Source: Desulfobacterales bacterium (lineage in GTDB: Bacteria > Desulfobacterota > Desulfobacteria > Desulfobacterales > JAUCGF01). Taken from it: a stretch of DNA of 8,059 bases. The notes beneath the pieces were generated by a model. That model saw nothing but the letters and a program-made list of their open reading frames with translations. It searched no databases and was not told the origin of the DNA. How positions within the stretch are numbered: the first letter of the stretch is position 1; each line of letters opens with the position of its first letter. The stretch covers positions 1 through 8,059 of the forward strand of contig JAOZRC010000222.1 of assembly GCA_029940345.1 (NCBI GenBank), written 5' to 3'. The position numbers and the translations under genes are program-made. Of the stretch, positions 1-8,000 are shown one piece after another.

Positions 1-20
1 CAATTCGATTTTCGATGACG

Positions 21-92
21 AACATGCCGCCCCGATGAGGCTCCGACTGATTTCATCGTTTTTAGTACCAACATGCCGTCCCGATGGGACTC
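21..92. repeat. Two direct copies of a short hairpin-forming (REP-like) repeat
   Basis: Positions 21-43 and 70-92 are 23-nt direct copies matching at 20 of 23 bases, with a period of 49 bp. Each starts with AACATGCCG and contains a small stem-loop with a GAT loop: 29-33 with 37-41 in copy 1 (one C/A mismatch), and 78-82 (GTCCC) with 86-90 (GGGAC) in copy 2 (perfect). Two of the three differences (30/79 C to T and 40/89 G to A) are pairing partners, so a C-G pair becomes T-A and the stem is kept. The third difference restores pairing in copy 2. This resembles extragenic palindromic (REP-type) repeats. The array could continue left of the window. The link to the REP/RAYT class is inference. Confidence 0.55.
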
Positions 93-129
93 TGAATCAA
101 TTGCACAGGTCGAAAATTTTCAAAAAAGA

Positions 130-154
130 GTGGGGGAAGCGTAGCGAAATCCAC
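130..154. repeat. Imperfect palindromic motif before the methyltransferase gene
   Basis: GTGGG at 130-134 can pair with TCCAC at 150-154 (one G-T wobble). Between them a GCGTAGCG core (139-146) can form a tiny inner hairpin. The shape, a GTGG/CCAC outer pair around an AGCG-type core, recalls intergenic palindromic repeats common in proteobacterial genomes, but the arms here are poorly matched. A perfect 10-bp palindrome, GAAAATTTTC, lies just before it at 112-121. It could be a REP-like remnant or a leader structure of the downstream gene. No function is shown. Confidence 0.3.
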
Positions 155-169
155 CAATTCCAAAGAAAT

Positions 170-173
170 AGGA
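170..173 (+). promoter_or_regulatory. Weak ribosome binding site of the methyltransferase/synthase gene
   Basis: AGGA lies 8 nt before the ATG at 182. An in-frame TAA at 176-178 sits directly upstream, so 182 is the first possible ATG, and the conserved N-terminal motif of the enzyme begins four codons later. This fixes the start. Confidence 0.55.
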
Positions 174-181
174 TATAATAA

Positions 182-1714
182 ATGAATACAAATGTTTATC
201 TGGTAGGTGCCGGTCCCGGAGATCCGGAACTGATAACAATCAAAGGCCGGGAGTGCATCCGTAAGGCCGATGTGATAATTTATGACTATCTGGCATCTCC
301 GGAACTGTTGAAACACGCCTCCGCCAAGGCTGAATTAATTTATGTGGGCAAAAAAGGGGGCGACCACACCCTTTCCCAGGATAAAATCAATGCTCTAATT
401 GTTCGTAAAGCGGCGTCCGGTAATATCATTGTACGCTTGAAAGGCGGTGACCCCTTTATTTTCGGCCGTGGTGCCGAAGAAGCTGAACAATTGATCAATC
501 AAGGAATCGCTTTTGAAATCGTTCCGGGCGTTACATCGGCCATCGCAGCACCGGCTTATGCCGGCATTCCGCTCACCCACCGAGCCTATAATTCATCCGT
601 GGCTTTCATCACGGGGCACGAAGACCCTGCCAAAAAAGAAACAAGAACAAACTGGGCGGCTTTGGTTGAAGGCATTGGTACGTTGGTTTTTTTAATGGGG
701 GTTAGAAATTTACCTAAGATTGTTGCCAATCTGACTGCAAATGGCATGCCTTCCGAAACCCCCGTTGCCCTGGTGCGCTGGGGAACCACCAACCGGCAGC
801 ACACGGTTGTGGGAACGTTAACAGATATTGAGCAACGTGTACAAGCCGCAAAATTGAAAGCACCGGCGGTTATTGTTATCGGCCATGTTGTGGAACTCCG
901 CGAGCAGATGAAATGGTTCGAAGACCGGCCTCTTTTTGGCAAAAAAATTGTGGTCACCCGCGCCCGTCAGCAGGCCAGTGCGCTGTCGCAACAGTTGACC
1001 GCCTTGGGCGCATCCTGTCTGGAATGTCCCACGATTGAAGTGGCCCCACCGAAAAGTCAGAAGCCGTTGGATAATGCTCTGGAAAATATAGAATCCTACG
1101 ACTGGATTGTGTTTACCAGTGTGAATGGCGTCAGTTTCTTTTTTCAGCGGCTTTTTGAGATTGGACTGGATGTGCGCGCGCTTGGCCATGTGCGAACGGC
1201 GTCCATCGGACCGGCTACTGCCAAACGGCTTGCTGATTTCGGTCTGAACAGTGATATCGTCCCCTCCGCCTATCGGGCCGAAGCGGTGGTTGACGCTTTT
1301 GGTAAGGAACAAACCGAGGGATGCAAAATCCTGCTGCCCCGGGCCAAGGAAGCCCGTTCGGTTCTCCCGGTTGAATTAACCAGGATGGGCGCGCAAGTGG
1401 ACGAGGTAACTGTTTATCACACCCTGGCGGTGGATACCGCCAGGACGGAATTGCTTGCCGCCCTTAAAAAGGGTGCCGTTGATCTGATTACCTTTACCAG
1501 CTCATCCACAGTCAAAAACTTTCACGCCTTGCTCCCACCTGATAAAATAAACGATTTTATGGCAGATGTTAAAATTGCCAGTATCGGTCCGATTACCACG
1601 GAAACTGCTCTGAAATTGGGCTTTGAAGTGGATATCACAGCAGAAGAATTTACGATACAAGGGTTATGTGATACAATTGTTCAATCAGATATTGTCAATG
1701 ACCATCATGATTAG
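182..1714 (+). CDS. cobA/hemD: Fused uroporphyrinogen-III C-methyltransferase / uroporphyrinogen-III synthase
   Basis: This is a 510-residue cytoplasmic bifunctional enzyme. The synthase half closes hydroxymethylbilane to uroporphyrinogen III; the methyltransferase half uses SAM to methylate C2 and C7, giving precorrin-2, the precursor of siroheme, cobalamin and (in many anaerobes) heme. Residues about 4-240 form the SUMT/CobA domain: VYLVGAGPGDPELITIKG near the start, VRLKGGDPFIFGRG from residue 84, then VPGVTSAIAAPAYAGIPLTHR, TGHEDP and LMGVRNLP. After a linker (241-253), residues 254-505 form the HemD domain, with KKIVVTRAR, FTSVNGV, ASIGPATAKR, PRAKEAR and FTSSSTVKNF. The length fits an intact fusion, a known arrangement in anaerobes that often follows hemC. 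Any hemC lies outside the window. No clear promoter is visible in the 181 bp before it, so it may be read from upstream. Confidence 0.95.
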   Translation: MNTNVYLVGAGPGDPELITIKGRECIRKADVIIYDYLASPELLKHASAKAELIYVGKKGGDHTLSQDKINALIVRKAASGNIIVRLKGGDPFIFGRGAEEAEQLINQGIAFEIVPGVTSAIAAPAYAGIPLTHRAYNSSVAFITGHEDPAKKETRTNWAALVEGIGTLVFLMGVRNLPKIVANLTANGMPSETPVALVRWGTTNRQHTVVGTLTDIEQRVQAAKLKAPAVIVIGHVVELREQMKWFEDRPLFGKKIVVTRARQQASALSQQLTALGASCLECPTIEVAPPKSQKPLDNALENIESYDWIVFTSVNGVSFFFQRLFEIGLDVRALGHVRTASIGPATAKRLADFGLNSDIVPSAYRAEAVVDAFGKEQTEGCKILLPRAKEARSVLPVELTRMGAQVDEVTVYHTLAVDTARTELLAALKKGAVDLITFTSSSTVKNFHALLPPDKINDFMADVKIASIGPITTETALKLGFEVDITAEEFTIQGLCDTIVQSDIVNDHHD

Positions 1715-1738
1715 CAAGCGGACTTCATTAAAAATATT

Positions 1739-1765
1739 TTGAGCATTTTACCATCATTTTAAAAT
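1739..1765 (+). promoter_or_regulatory. Possible weak sigma-70-like promoter for the binding-protein/kinase genes
   Basis: TTGAGC (1739-1744) and TAAAAT (1760-1765) resemble -35 and -10 boxes (4/6 and 5/6 matches), but the 15-nt spacing is shorter than usual and the region is AT-rich, so chance matches are likely. It is listed because a new transcription unit would be expected to start in this 107-bp gap. The left arm of an inverted repeat (1747-1753) falls in the spacer. Confidence 0.2.
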
Positions 1766-1777
1766 CTGGCTGGTAAA
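1747..1777. promoter_or_regulatory. Nested inverted repeat upstream of the first binding-protein gene (possible operator)
   Basis: TTTACCA (1747-1753) and TGGTAAA (1771-1777) are perfect 7-bp inverted arms around 17 nt, and the interior holds a perfect 10-bp palindrome, ATTTTAAAAT (1756-1765). No T-run follows the right arm, so it does not look like an intrinsic terminator. The position, 45 nt before the ATG at 1822, suits a regulator-binding site. No regulator can be named. Confidence 0.35.
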
Positions 1778-1810
1778 TTCTGATTCAAACAATTTTTGAC
1801 AGTATTCCAC

Positions 1811-1816
1811 AAGGAG
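1811..1816 (+). promoter_or_regulatory. Strong ribosome binding site of the first binding-protein gene
   Basis: AAGGAG lies 5 nt before the ATG at 1822, a near-ideal Shine-Dalgarno. It supports this start, which also gives a proper signal peptide. Confidence 0.8.
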
Positions 1817-1821
1817 TAAAA

Positions 1822-3411
1822 ATGAACGCAAAACGTTTGACTTTGCTATTCATCTTTTTCATTGTTTTCGGGATGCCAGACCGCTCATCGGCTGATCAGG
1901 TGCTGCGTTTCGGCTTGCACGTCAGCGGAATGGGAACATTGGATCCTCATTTTGCGGCTCAGTCACAAGACCGTGCGGCGGCCGATATGATATTTAACGG
2001 TTTGCTCCGTTATCAGCCCGGTAACGCACCCAGAATAGAGCCTGATCTCGCTAAGGCCATCCCGGAATTTAAAATCGTAAACGGAAAGCAAATTTGGATG
2101 ATTGAGCTGCGCAAAGGGATTTTGTTCCATCCGGGGCTCGGAATAGCCCCTTATGAATTGACAGCCGACGACGTGGTGTATTCTTTAAAGAAAGCCGCTG
2201 ACCCGAAATTTTCCGCTTACGCCGGAGGGTATGCAGGCATGACCTTTGAAAAGACAGGCGCTTACACATTTAAAATAATCTTGAGAAAACCGCTCTCTCC
2301 AATCCTGTTTCTGCCGAAAATTACCAACTATGCCGGCGGGTTTATTGTCAGCAAAAAGGCCATTGAAAGCCTGGGATATGAAAAATATAAAACACACCCT
2401 ATCGGAACCGGGGCGTTTATGTTCGAAAGTTACCATCCGGACCGGACGCTTAATTTAAAAGCCAACGAACGATATTTTCGTGGTAAGCCGAAGCTTGAAG
2501 GTGTGGAAATTCATTTTCTCCCGGACATGAAGGACAGAGAGGCCGGGTTGTTAGCAGGGACCCTTGATTTGATCATGGGTTCGGGCAAACCGGGTTGGAT
2601 TGAAAAGATGGAGCAAAAACCTGATATCGTGATCGATATACACGGAGTCGGGGAGGTGGCGACATTGTATTTTAATCCGACACAGAAACCGCTGGATGAT
2701 ATCCGGGTGCGTCGTGCAATCGCTTATGCTTTGGATAGACAGGCATTTATACAAGCATCAAACCGGAGATTGGTGGAAAAAGTTTATTCGCCCGTACCGG
2801 AGCAGTATCTTCCCGGTGGGATGACCCACGCGGAAGTTGAACAGTTGGAACTGGATTATGCTTCGGATCTACAAAAAGCCAAAAAACTACTGGCTCTGGC
2901 AGGCTATCCCGATGGCTTCACACTGGAACTAGCTTCCTCGGAAAAGCGTATCTATCGAAGATCTTATGAGATTATGCAAGCACAGTTGAAAAAAGTCGGC
3001 ATTCAGTGCAAAATAAATATCGTTACTCATTCGACCATGCATGCAATGATCCGCAAGGACCGGAATCCCATGGTTGTTTATTTTGCCTGGAGGCCCAACG
3101 CAGATGTGTATCTGACCCGTTTTTTCCATTCTGATGCAATCGTAGTATCCGGTTCAAAGCCGGATACAAATTTTTCCCATTACGTTAAAATCGACGCCTT
3201 GATCGAAGCCGCCCGGTTGGAAATTTCCCCGGAAAAGCAGATTAAGCTATGGAAACAGGCCCAGGTCAGAACTCTGAGTGATGTTGTGGCCTATCCGTTA
3301 TACCTCACGAAGCAGTGTTATGCGCGTCGATCGAATCTTGATTTCGGTCATAAACTGGTTTCCACCATGGCATTGTATCCTATAATTACAGAAAAAACCG
3401 TAAAAAAGTAG
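1822..3411 (+). CDS. Periplasmic solute-binding protein, SBP family 5 (DppA/OppA/NikA type), copy 1
   Basis: This 529-residue exported protein belongs to extracellular solute-binding family 5, whose members bind peptides, nickel, heme or other solutes in the periplasm. Residues 1-24 look like a Sec signal peptide: K4 R5, a hydrophobic run at 6-18, and a likely cut after S-S-A24. There is no lipobox cysteine. Family motifs follow in order: GTLDPHF, MIFNGLLRY (56-64), ELTADDVVYSL, HPIGTGAF (GTGAF at 195-199, where GTGPF is usual), IRVRRAIAYALDR (294-306), YSPVPEQYLPGG, and WRPNADVYLTRFF from W423 where relatives often have a W-x-x-DYxDP type motif. The length is normal for the family. The next gene is a close paralogue. 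No permease or ATPase gene is adjacent in the window, so it may serve sensing rather than uptake. The ligand cannot be told from sequence. Confidence 0.9.
   Translation: MNAKRLTLLFIFFIVFGMPDRSSADQVLRFGLHVSGMGTLDPHFAAQSQDRAAADMIFNGLLRYQPGNAPRIEPDLAKAIPEFKIVNGKQIWMIELRKGILFHPGLGIAPYELTADDVVYSLKKAADPKFSAYAGGYAGMTFEKTGAYTFKIILRKPLSPILFLPKITNYAGGFIVSKKAIESLGYEKYKTHPIGTGAFMFESYHPDRTLNLKANERYFRGKPKLEGVEIHFLPDMKDREAGLLAGTLDLIMGSGKPGWIEKMEQKPDIVIDIHGVGEVATLYFNPTQKPLDDIRVRRAIAYALDRQAFIQASNRRLVEKVYSPVPEQYLPGGMTHAEVEQLELDYASDLQKAKKLLALAGYPDGFTLELASSEKRIYRRSYEIMQAQLKKVGIQCKINIVTHSTMHAMIRKDRNPMVVYFAWRPNADVYLTRFFHSDAIVVSGSKPDTNFSHYVKIDALIEAARLEISPEKQIKLWKQAQVRTLSDVVAYPLYLTKQCYARRSNLDFGHKLVSTMALYPIITEKTVKK
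3145..3175 (+). other. Terminator-like hairpin inside the first binding-protein gene
   Basis: GTATCCGG (3145-3152) and CCGGATAC (3160-3167) form a perfect 8-bp stem with a 7-nt loop. AAA and a TTTTT run (3171-3175) follow. This is intrinsic-terminator shape, yet it lies within the coding sequence (SGSKPDTNF region). The equivalent part of copy 2 encodes a similar peptide but lacks the stem. It may be coincidence or may lower downstream transcription. Confidence 0.25.
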
Positions 3412-3415
3412 GAGG
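3410..3415 (+). promoter_or_regulatory. Ribosome binding site of the second binding-protein gene, overlapping the previous stop codon
   Basis: AGGAGG begins inside the TAG stop (3409-3411) of the preceding gene and lies 10 nt before the ATG at 3426. The spacing is slightly long but the match is complete. It implies co-transcription and likely translational coupling of the two binding-protein genes. Confidence 0.75.
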
Positions 3416-3425
3416 AATTAAGGAT

Positions 3426-5042
3426 ATGAAAATTTCTAGATTCTTTTTGTATTTGTCTGTCTTTGCGGTAACATTTAATTTTTCTACGCAAGACTCTTAC
3501 TGTTCGTCTTTGCGGATTGCTATAGGTGCATCCGAAGCCGGCACGCTGGATCCTCATTTTGCCTCAGGCTTCCAGGAACGAGCGGTGGTGGATATGATTT
3601 TTAACGGGCTGCTTCGATACAAGCCGGGAAATGTGTCTGTGATTGAACCTGACCTTGCTGAAAATATGCCGGATGTTGAAATCTATAACGGTCTCCAGGC
3701 CTGGATTTTCAAGTTGAAAAAAGGAGTAATGTTTCAAGCCGGACCCTCCACAGATCCTTATGAATTGACTGCCGATGATGTGGTGTATTCATTAGAAAAA
3801 TCGGCGGACCCCGAACGTTGCGCATACTCAGGCGATTATGCTGATATGGCGTTTGAACGAGTGGATGATTACACCGTCCGGATTGTCTTGGCAAAACCGC
3901 TTTCTAAAAATCTGTTTCTTCCGAAAATGACTGATTATGCCGGCGGGTTTATCGTCAGTAAAAAGGCCTTGGAATCCATGGGGGATAAAGAATATAAAAG
4001 GCATCCGGTGGGAACCGGACCTTTCGGATATAAAAACTATGAACCAGGGAAAAAACTCAGGTTAGCGGCCCATAAGGAATATTTTCGGGGTGCGCCGCAA
4101 CTTGATTTTGTAGAAGTGTTATATATGCCTGATATAAAAAAACGCATGAGCGGTCTCAAAGAGGGTTCCCTGGAAGTTATCATAGGATCACTCCAGGCCT
4201 CGTGGATTCGGGAAATAAAAGAAATAAAAAACATCAATGTTGATACGTTTGGCGTCGGCCAGATAGCTGCTATTCATTTTAACACCAAGGTGCCTCTTTT
4301 GAATGATATCCGGGTGCGCAAAGCCATTGCGTATGGTTTGGACCGCAAGAAATTCCAGTTGCTGTTTGATGAAGAATTGAACGCAGAAGAAGGATTGATC
4401 GGAGAGGTTTATTCCCAAGTGCCGGCGCCTTTTTTACCCGGCGGACTCTCCCAAAAAGAGGTGAAAACCGCTTTTCTGGACTATGCGTCAGACCCCCTGA
4501 AAGCGTTGAAACTGCTATCCGAAGCGGGTTACCCGGAAGGCTTTGCATTGGATGTAATCAGTTCCGAACTGGAAACACACCAAAAAACTCATGAATGCAT
4601 AAGGAGCCAACTTGCGCAAATCGGAATTCTCCTTAAGATAAAAGTTGTGGGCCATTCTACAATGCACAAGCTGATCCGCCAGGACAAAAGCCCTCTCGTT
4701 TTATACATCAGTTGGCGGCCCAATGCCGATATCTTTCTAACCCGTTTTTTCCATTCGGAAAGTATTGTGAAAAGCGGTTTGAAGCCTGACACCAATTTTT
4801 CCCATTATGATCAGATAGACCGGTTAATCGAAGCGGCAAGACTGGAAATAAATCCAAAAAAACAGGTGAATCTGTGGAAACATGCCCAGCTTAAAATTCT
4901 TGAAGATATGGCAAGTTATCCGTTATATTATATAAATCTGATCTATGTTCGTAAAAATTTTGTGGACTACGGGCACGAACTGAAAAGTTCCATGGCCCTT
5001 TATCCTCAAATTAACGAAAAAACAAAGCTTTTAACGCATTGA
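3426..5042 (+). CDS. Periplasmic solute-binding protein, SBP family 5, copy 2
   Basis: This 538-residue paralogue of the preceding gene follows it after 14 nt. One aligned stretch from GTLDPHFA matches at 30 of 40 residues, and short DNA runs such as TGGATCCTCATTTTGC are identical, so the pair arose by tandem duplication. The N-terminus (K2, R5, hydrophobic 6-19) is a signal peptide with an uncertain cut near residues 26-28; C26 is not in a lipobox. Family motifs are MIFNGLLRY, ELTADDVVYSL, HPVGTGPF (GTGPF at 196-200), IRVRKAIAYGLDR (from 295), VPAPFLPGG, WRPNADIFLTRFF (from W430) and DTNFSHYDQIDRLIEAARLE. Compared with copy 1 it has about 6 extra residues before the VYSQVP segment and keeps the usual GTGPF. 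Its TGA stop overlaps the kinase start, suggesting a shared function with that sensor. The ligand is unknown and may differ from that of copy 1. Confidence 0.9.
   Translation: MKISRFFLYLSVFAVTFNFSTQDSYCSSLRIAIGASEAGTLDPHFASGFQERAVVDMIFNGLLRYKPGNVSVIEPDLAENMPDVEIYNGLQAWIFKLKKGVMFQAGPSTDPYELTADDVVYSLEKSADPERCAYSGDYADMAFERVDDYTVRIVLAKPLSKNLFLPKMTDYAGGFIVSKKALESMGDKEYKRHPVGTGPFGYKNYEPGKKLRLAAHKEYFRGAPQLDFVEVLYMPDIKKRMSGLKEGSLEVIIGSLQASWIREIKEIKNINVDTFGVGQIAAIHFNTKVPLLNDIRVRKAIAYGLDRKKFQLLFDEELNAEEGLIGEVYSQVPAPFLPGGLSQKEVKTAFLDYASDPLKALKLLSEAGYPEGFALDVISSELETHQKTHECIRSQLAQIGILLKIKVVGHSTMHKLIRQDKSPLVLYISWRPNADIFLTRFFHSESIVKSGLKPDTNFSHYDQIDRLIEAARLEINPKKQVNLWKHAQLKILEDMASYPLYYINLIYVRKNFVDYGHELKSSMALYPQINEKTKLLTH
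5039..5042 (+). promoter_or_regulatory. TTGA stop/start overlap (translational coupling site)
   Basis: The TGA stop of the second binding protein (5040-5042) overlaps a TTG start (5039-5041) of the kinase. No Shine-Dalgarno is visible just upstream. An in-frame TAA at 5012-5014 excludes starts further up, and the next ATG (5078) falls inside the first membrane helix. Translation probably restarts after termination of the upstream gene. Confidence 0.7.
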
Positions 5043-8000
5043 AAATATATTCTAAAATTTTACTGATCACATTGCCGATGGTGTTCTTCGCCTTGGTTGC
5101 ATCTACGGGAACCTTCTATTATTTGTCCCATAGCGCATTGACTGACCTTGCCGAAACCTGGCTGGAAACACGTTTGGCGGAAGCGGTTAAGGCGGCTGAA
5201 GAACAGGAAAATATTCTACATCAGTATGGCCTCGAAAACATATCCGCCAGTGTGTATAAAGCCAAAATAGATGCCGGTGCGGTCATGCTGACCATCAAAA
5301 TAGGGCAAAAAGGATATATAATTGTTGCAGACCGCAAGGGTGACATCGTTGTCCATCCGGAAAGGTCTCGGCTGAAAATAAATGTGAGCAAAGAGAGCTG
5401 GTTCCAGGAAATGATGCAAGTCCCACAAGGAGAACTCACCTTTTCTTCCGATGGAACCGACTATTTAGCCATGTATGGCTATTTCAAACCCTGGGGGTGG
5501 TACATTCTTGCCGTTGATCCGGAGGAAGAAGTCTATGGGCCGGTGAATAGTATGAAATCCTACATTTTGCTTATAGGGTTGCTTGGCTCTGTTGTCCTTG
5601 CCCTGATTTTGATGTATTTGACCCGGCGGCTGACAGCGCCCTTAGGGGTGTTGATGGAAAAGGCGGAACTGATCGGAAAAGGCAATCTGGATACCCGGAT
5701 TTCTGTGTCTACACGAGATGAACTCGGTAAACTGTCCGGCGTATTTAATGAAACGGCCGGACGGCTGCAACAGAGCCTGGGTGCATTAAAGGATAGTGAA
5801 GCACACTTTCGTTCCCTGATTGAGAATGTTTCGGATATTATCTGCATTCTGAAAAATGATGGTGAAATTGTCTATGAAAGCCCTTCCGTAGAAAGAATCC
5901 TGGGATATAAACCCCGTGAAATCGTCGGTGGAAAGATTTTCGATTTCATTCATCCGGACGATCTGAAAAGGGTCAAAAAAAAATTTTCCAAGATCATTCA
6001 CATAACGGGAATCGCCCGACCTGTAGAATTTCGATACCGGCACAAAACCGGTGCATGGCATATATTTAGTGTTATTTTTAACAACCTGTTAGACAATTCG
6101 GCTGTTTCGGGTTTGGTTGCCAACTTCCACGATATTACCGAACTAAAGCGTGTTGAAGCCCTTCGTCGGAAAAAGATCGTGGCTGAAAGGGCCAATCGTG
6201 CCAAAAGTGAATTTTTAGCCAATATGAGCCATGAGATCAGGACACCGATGAATGCCATATTAGGCTTGAGCGAACTTGTTCTCAAAACCGAGTTGACCGG
6301 AAAACAGTCGGATTATTTGTATAAAATGAATGATTCGGCCCATCTATTACTGGGGATTATCAATAATATCCTTGATTTTTCCAAGATTGAAGCCGGCAAG
6401 CTGGAACTTGAGCATACTGCTTTCCGACTGCCTGATCTGGTCGACACTATTTTAGATATGTTTGCGGAAAAAGCGGTCGAAAAAGGGATTGAACTGATTG
6501 GATTTATTGAAGATGATGTTCCTTCCTCGCTTATGGGTGATCCGATCAGGTTAGGCCAGATCCTTATAAATCTGACCAGTAATGCGGTTAAGTTTACTGA
6601 TGCGGGCGAAATACGTATCCACATATCCGCTATCGAGACAGGAAAAAACCAGGCAAGACTTTTATTTTCGATTAAAGACACCGGAATCGGAATCACATCG
6701 GATCGAATGGACAAGTTATTGCTTCCTTTTATACAGGCCGACAGCTCGACAACCCGCAAATACGGAGGAACCGGTCTCGGATTGACCATCAGTGAACGAA
6801 TCCTGAATATCATGGACAGCAAACTCATGGCGGAGAGCAAACCCAAGGGCGGCACAACGTTCTTTTTCGAGCTTTGGTTCGATCTTGATCCCGGTGACGC
6901 GGCACAATCGGAAGCACCCATTCCCATAGAGCATATTGCCGGATCAAAAGTGCTGCTGGCAGAGGACAATGCGATCAACCGCCAGGTGGCGACAGAGATA
7001 TTGCAAAGCCAAGGAGTGAAGGTTACGCTAGCTGCCAATGGCAAAGAAGCGGTTGAAGCGCTTCGGGAGACAACCTTCGATGCGGTTCTCATGGATATAC
7101 AGATGCCTGAAATGGACGGAATCGAAGCGACTCGCATAATTCGAGGAGATAAAAAATTCGACCGGCTGCCGATTATCGCTATCACCGCCCATGCGATAAA
7201 GGGAGATCAGGAAAAATTTATGAATGCAGGCATGAACGACTATGTGGCAAAGCCCATCGACAGTGATAAATTGTTTGCCAAACTCGCCAAATGGATAAAT
7301 GTCGCAAGAAAGCCATCCGATACTGATCTGATCAATGACGTAAAAGGTTCAACCAAGGTTTCAAAAATAGGTATTTCAACTCCCGGAGACCATACGTCGG
7401 CCATAGCAAATAGCCGCTCACAACTAGACATTTTCCCAGACCGGATACCCGGTATTGACATCAAGGATGCTTTAAAAAGGCTTATGGGGAATGCTGTGCT
7501 TTTAAAAAAGCTGCTGCACCAATTTGCACAAGAATATACAAACGCAGCGCAAGAGATACGAGGTCTGTTGGAAAAAGATAAAAAGGAAAAGGCGCTGCAA
7601 CTATGCCACTCAATCAAAGGGGTGGCCGGAAATATTTCGGCGGCACAACTTTACATATCGGCCGGGGACCTGGAAGCAGAGATCAAAGAGGGGTTAAACG
7701 GTCGTATCGAAAAAAGCTTCTTAGATTTTGAAGAGAATTTGCAGCTTATCTTGGAATCCATCGAACAACTGGAAAAAGAGTCCGCACCGGAAATTGACGG
7801 GACAATGCAAACCGAACCTGTCAAACTGAAAGATACACCGGAACTGTCTGAGCTGCTTAACGAATTCGCCGATCATCTTTCGATAAACAGTATTGCTGCA
7901 TGTCAATACCTGGATTTGATCAAATCACACCCTGATGTTAAAGGTACGGCTGTAAATAAAAAAGCCGCCGTTCTTGAAAGTCAACTCGACCGTTTTGATT

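Noticed and set aside
21..92. Start or end of a CRISPR array
   Set aside because: There are only two imperfect 23-nt copies with one 26-nt interval, partial similarity continues into the flanks, and no cas gene is present. A REP-like repeat fits better.
2..178. Open frame on the + strand ending at TAA 176-178, possibly the tail of an upstream gene
   Set aside because: Its 58 codons include the hairpin repeats, and the translation shows no recognisable family, including no HemC tail. It could be a gene end, but nothing supports it.
174..179. TATAAT as a -10 promoter box for the methyltransferase gene
   Set aside because: It ends 2 nt before the ATG and has no matching -35 box at a proper distance. 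It overlaps the ribosome-binding region and is probably chance.
818..1312. 164-codon open frame on the - strand
   Set aside because: It is antisense to the conserved methyltransferase/synthase gene, with no ribosome binding site or family resemblance noted.
1796..1801. Perfect TTGACA as a -35 box before the first binding-protein gene
   Set aside because: The -10 box would fall on the start codon at about 1819-1824, and no TATAAT-like sequence is there.
3409..3425. AAGGA at 3420-3424 as the ribosome binding site of the second binding-protein gene
   Set aside because: It leaves only 1 nt before the ATG. The AGGAGG at 3410-3415 is better matched and better placed.
6313..7185. 290-codon open frame on the - strand
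   Set aside because: It lies antisense to the kinase ATPase and receiver domains, whose motifs are intact on the + strand. Its translation is serine-rich with no recognisable domain, typical of a shadow frame.
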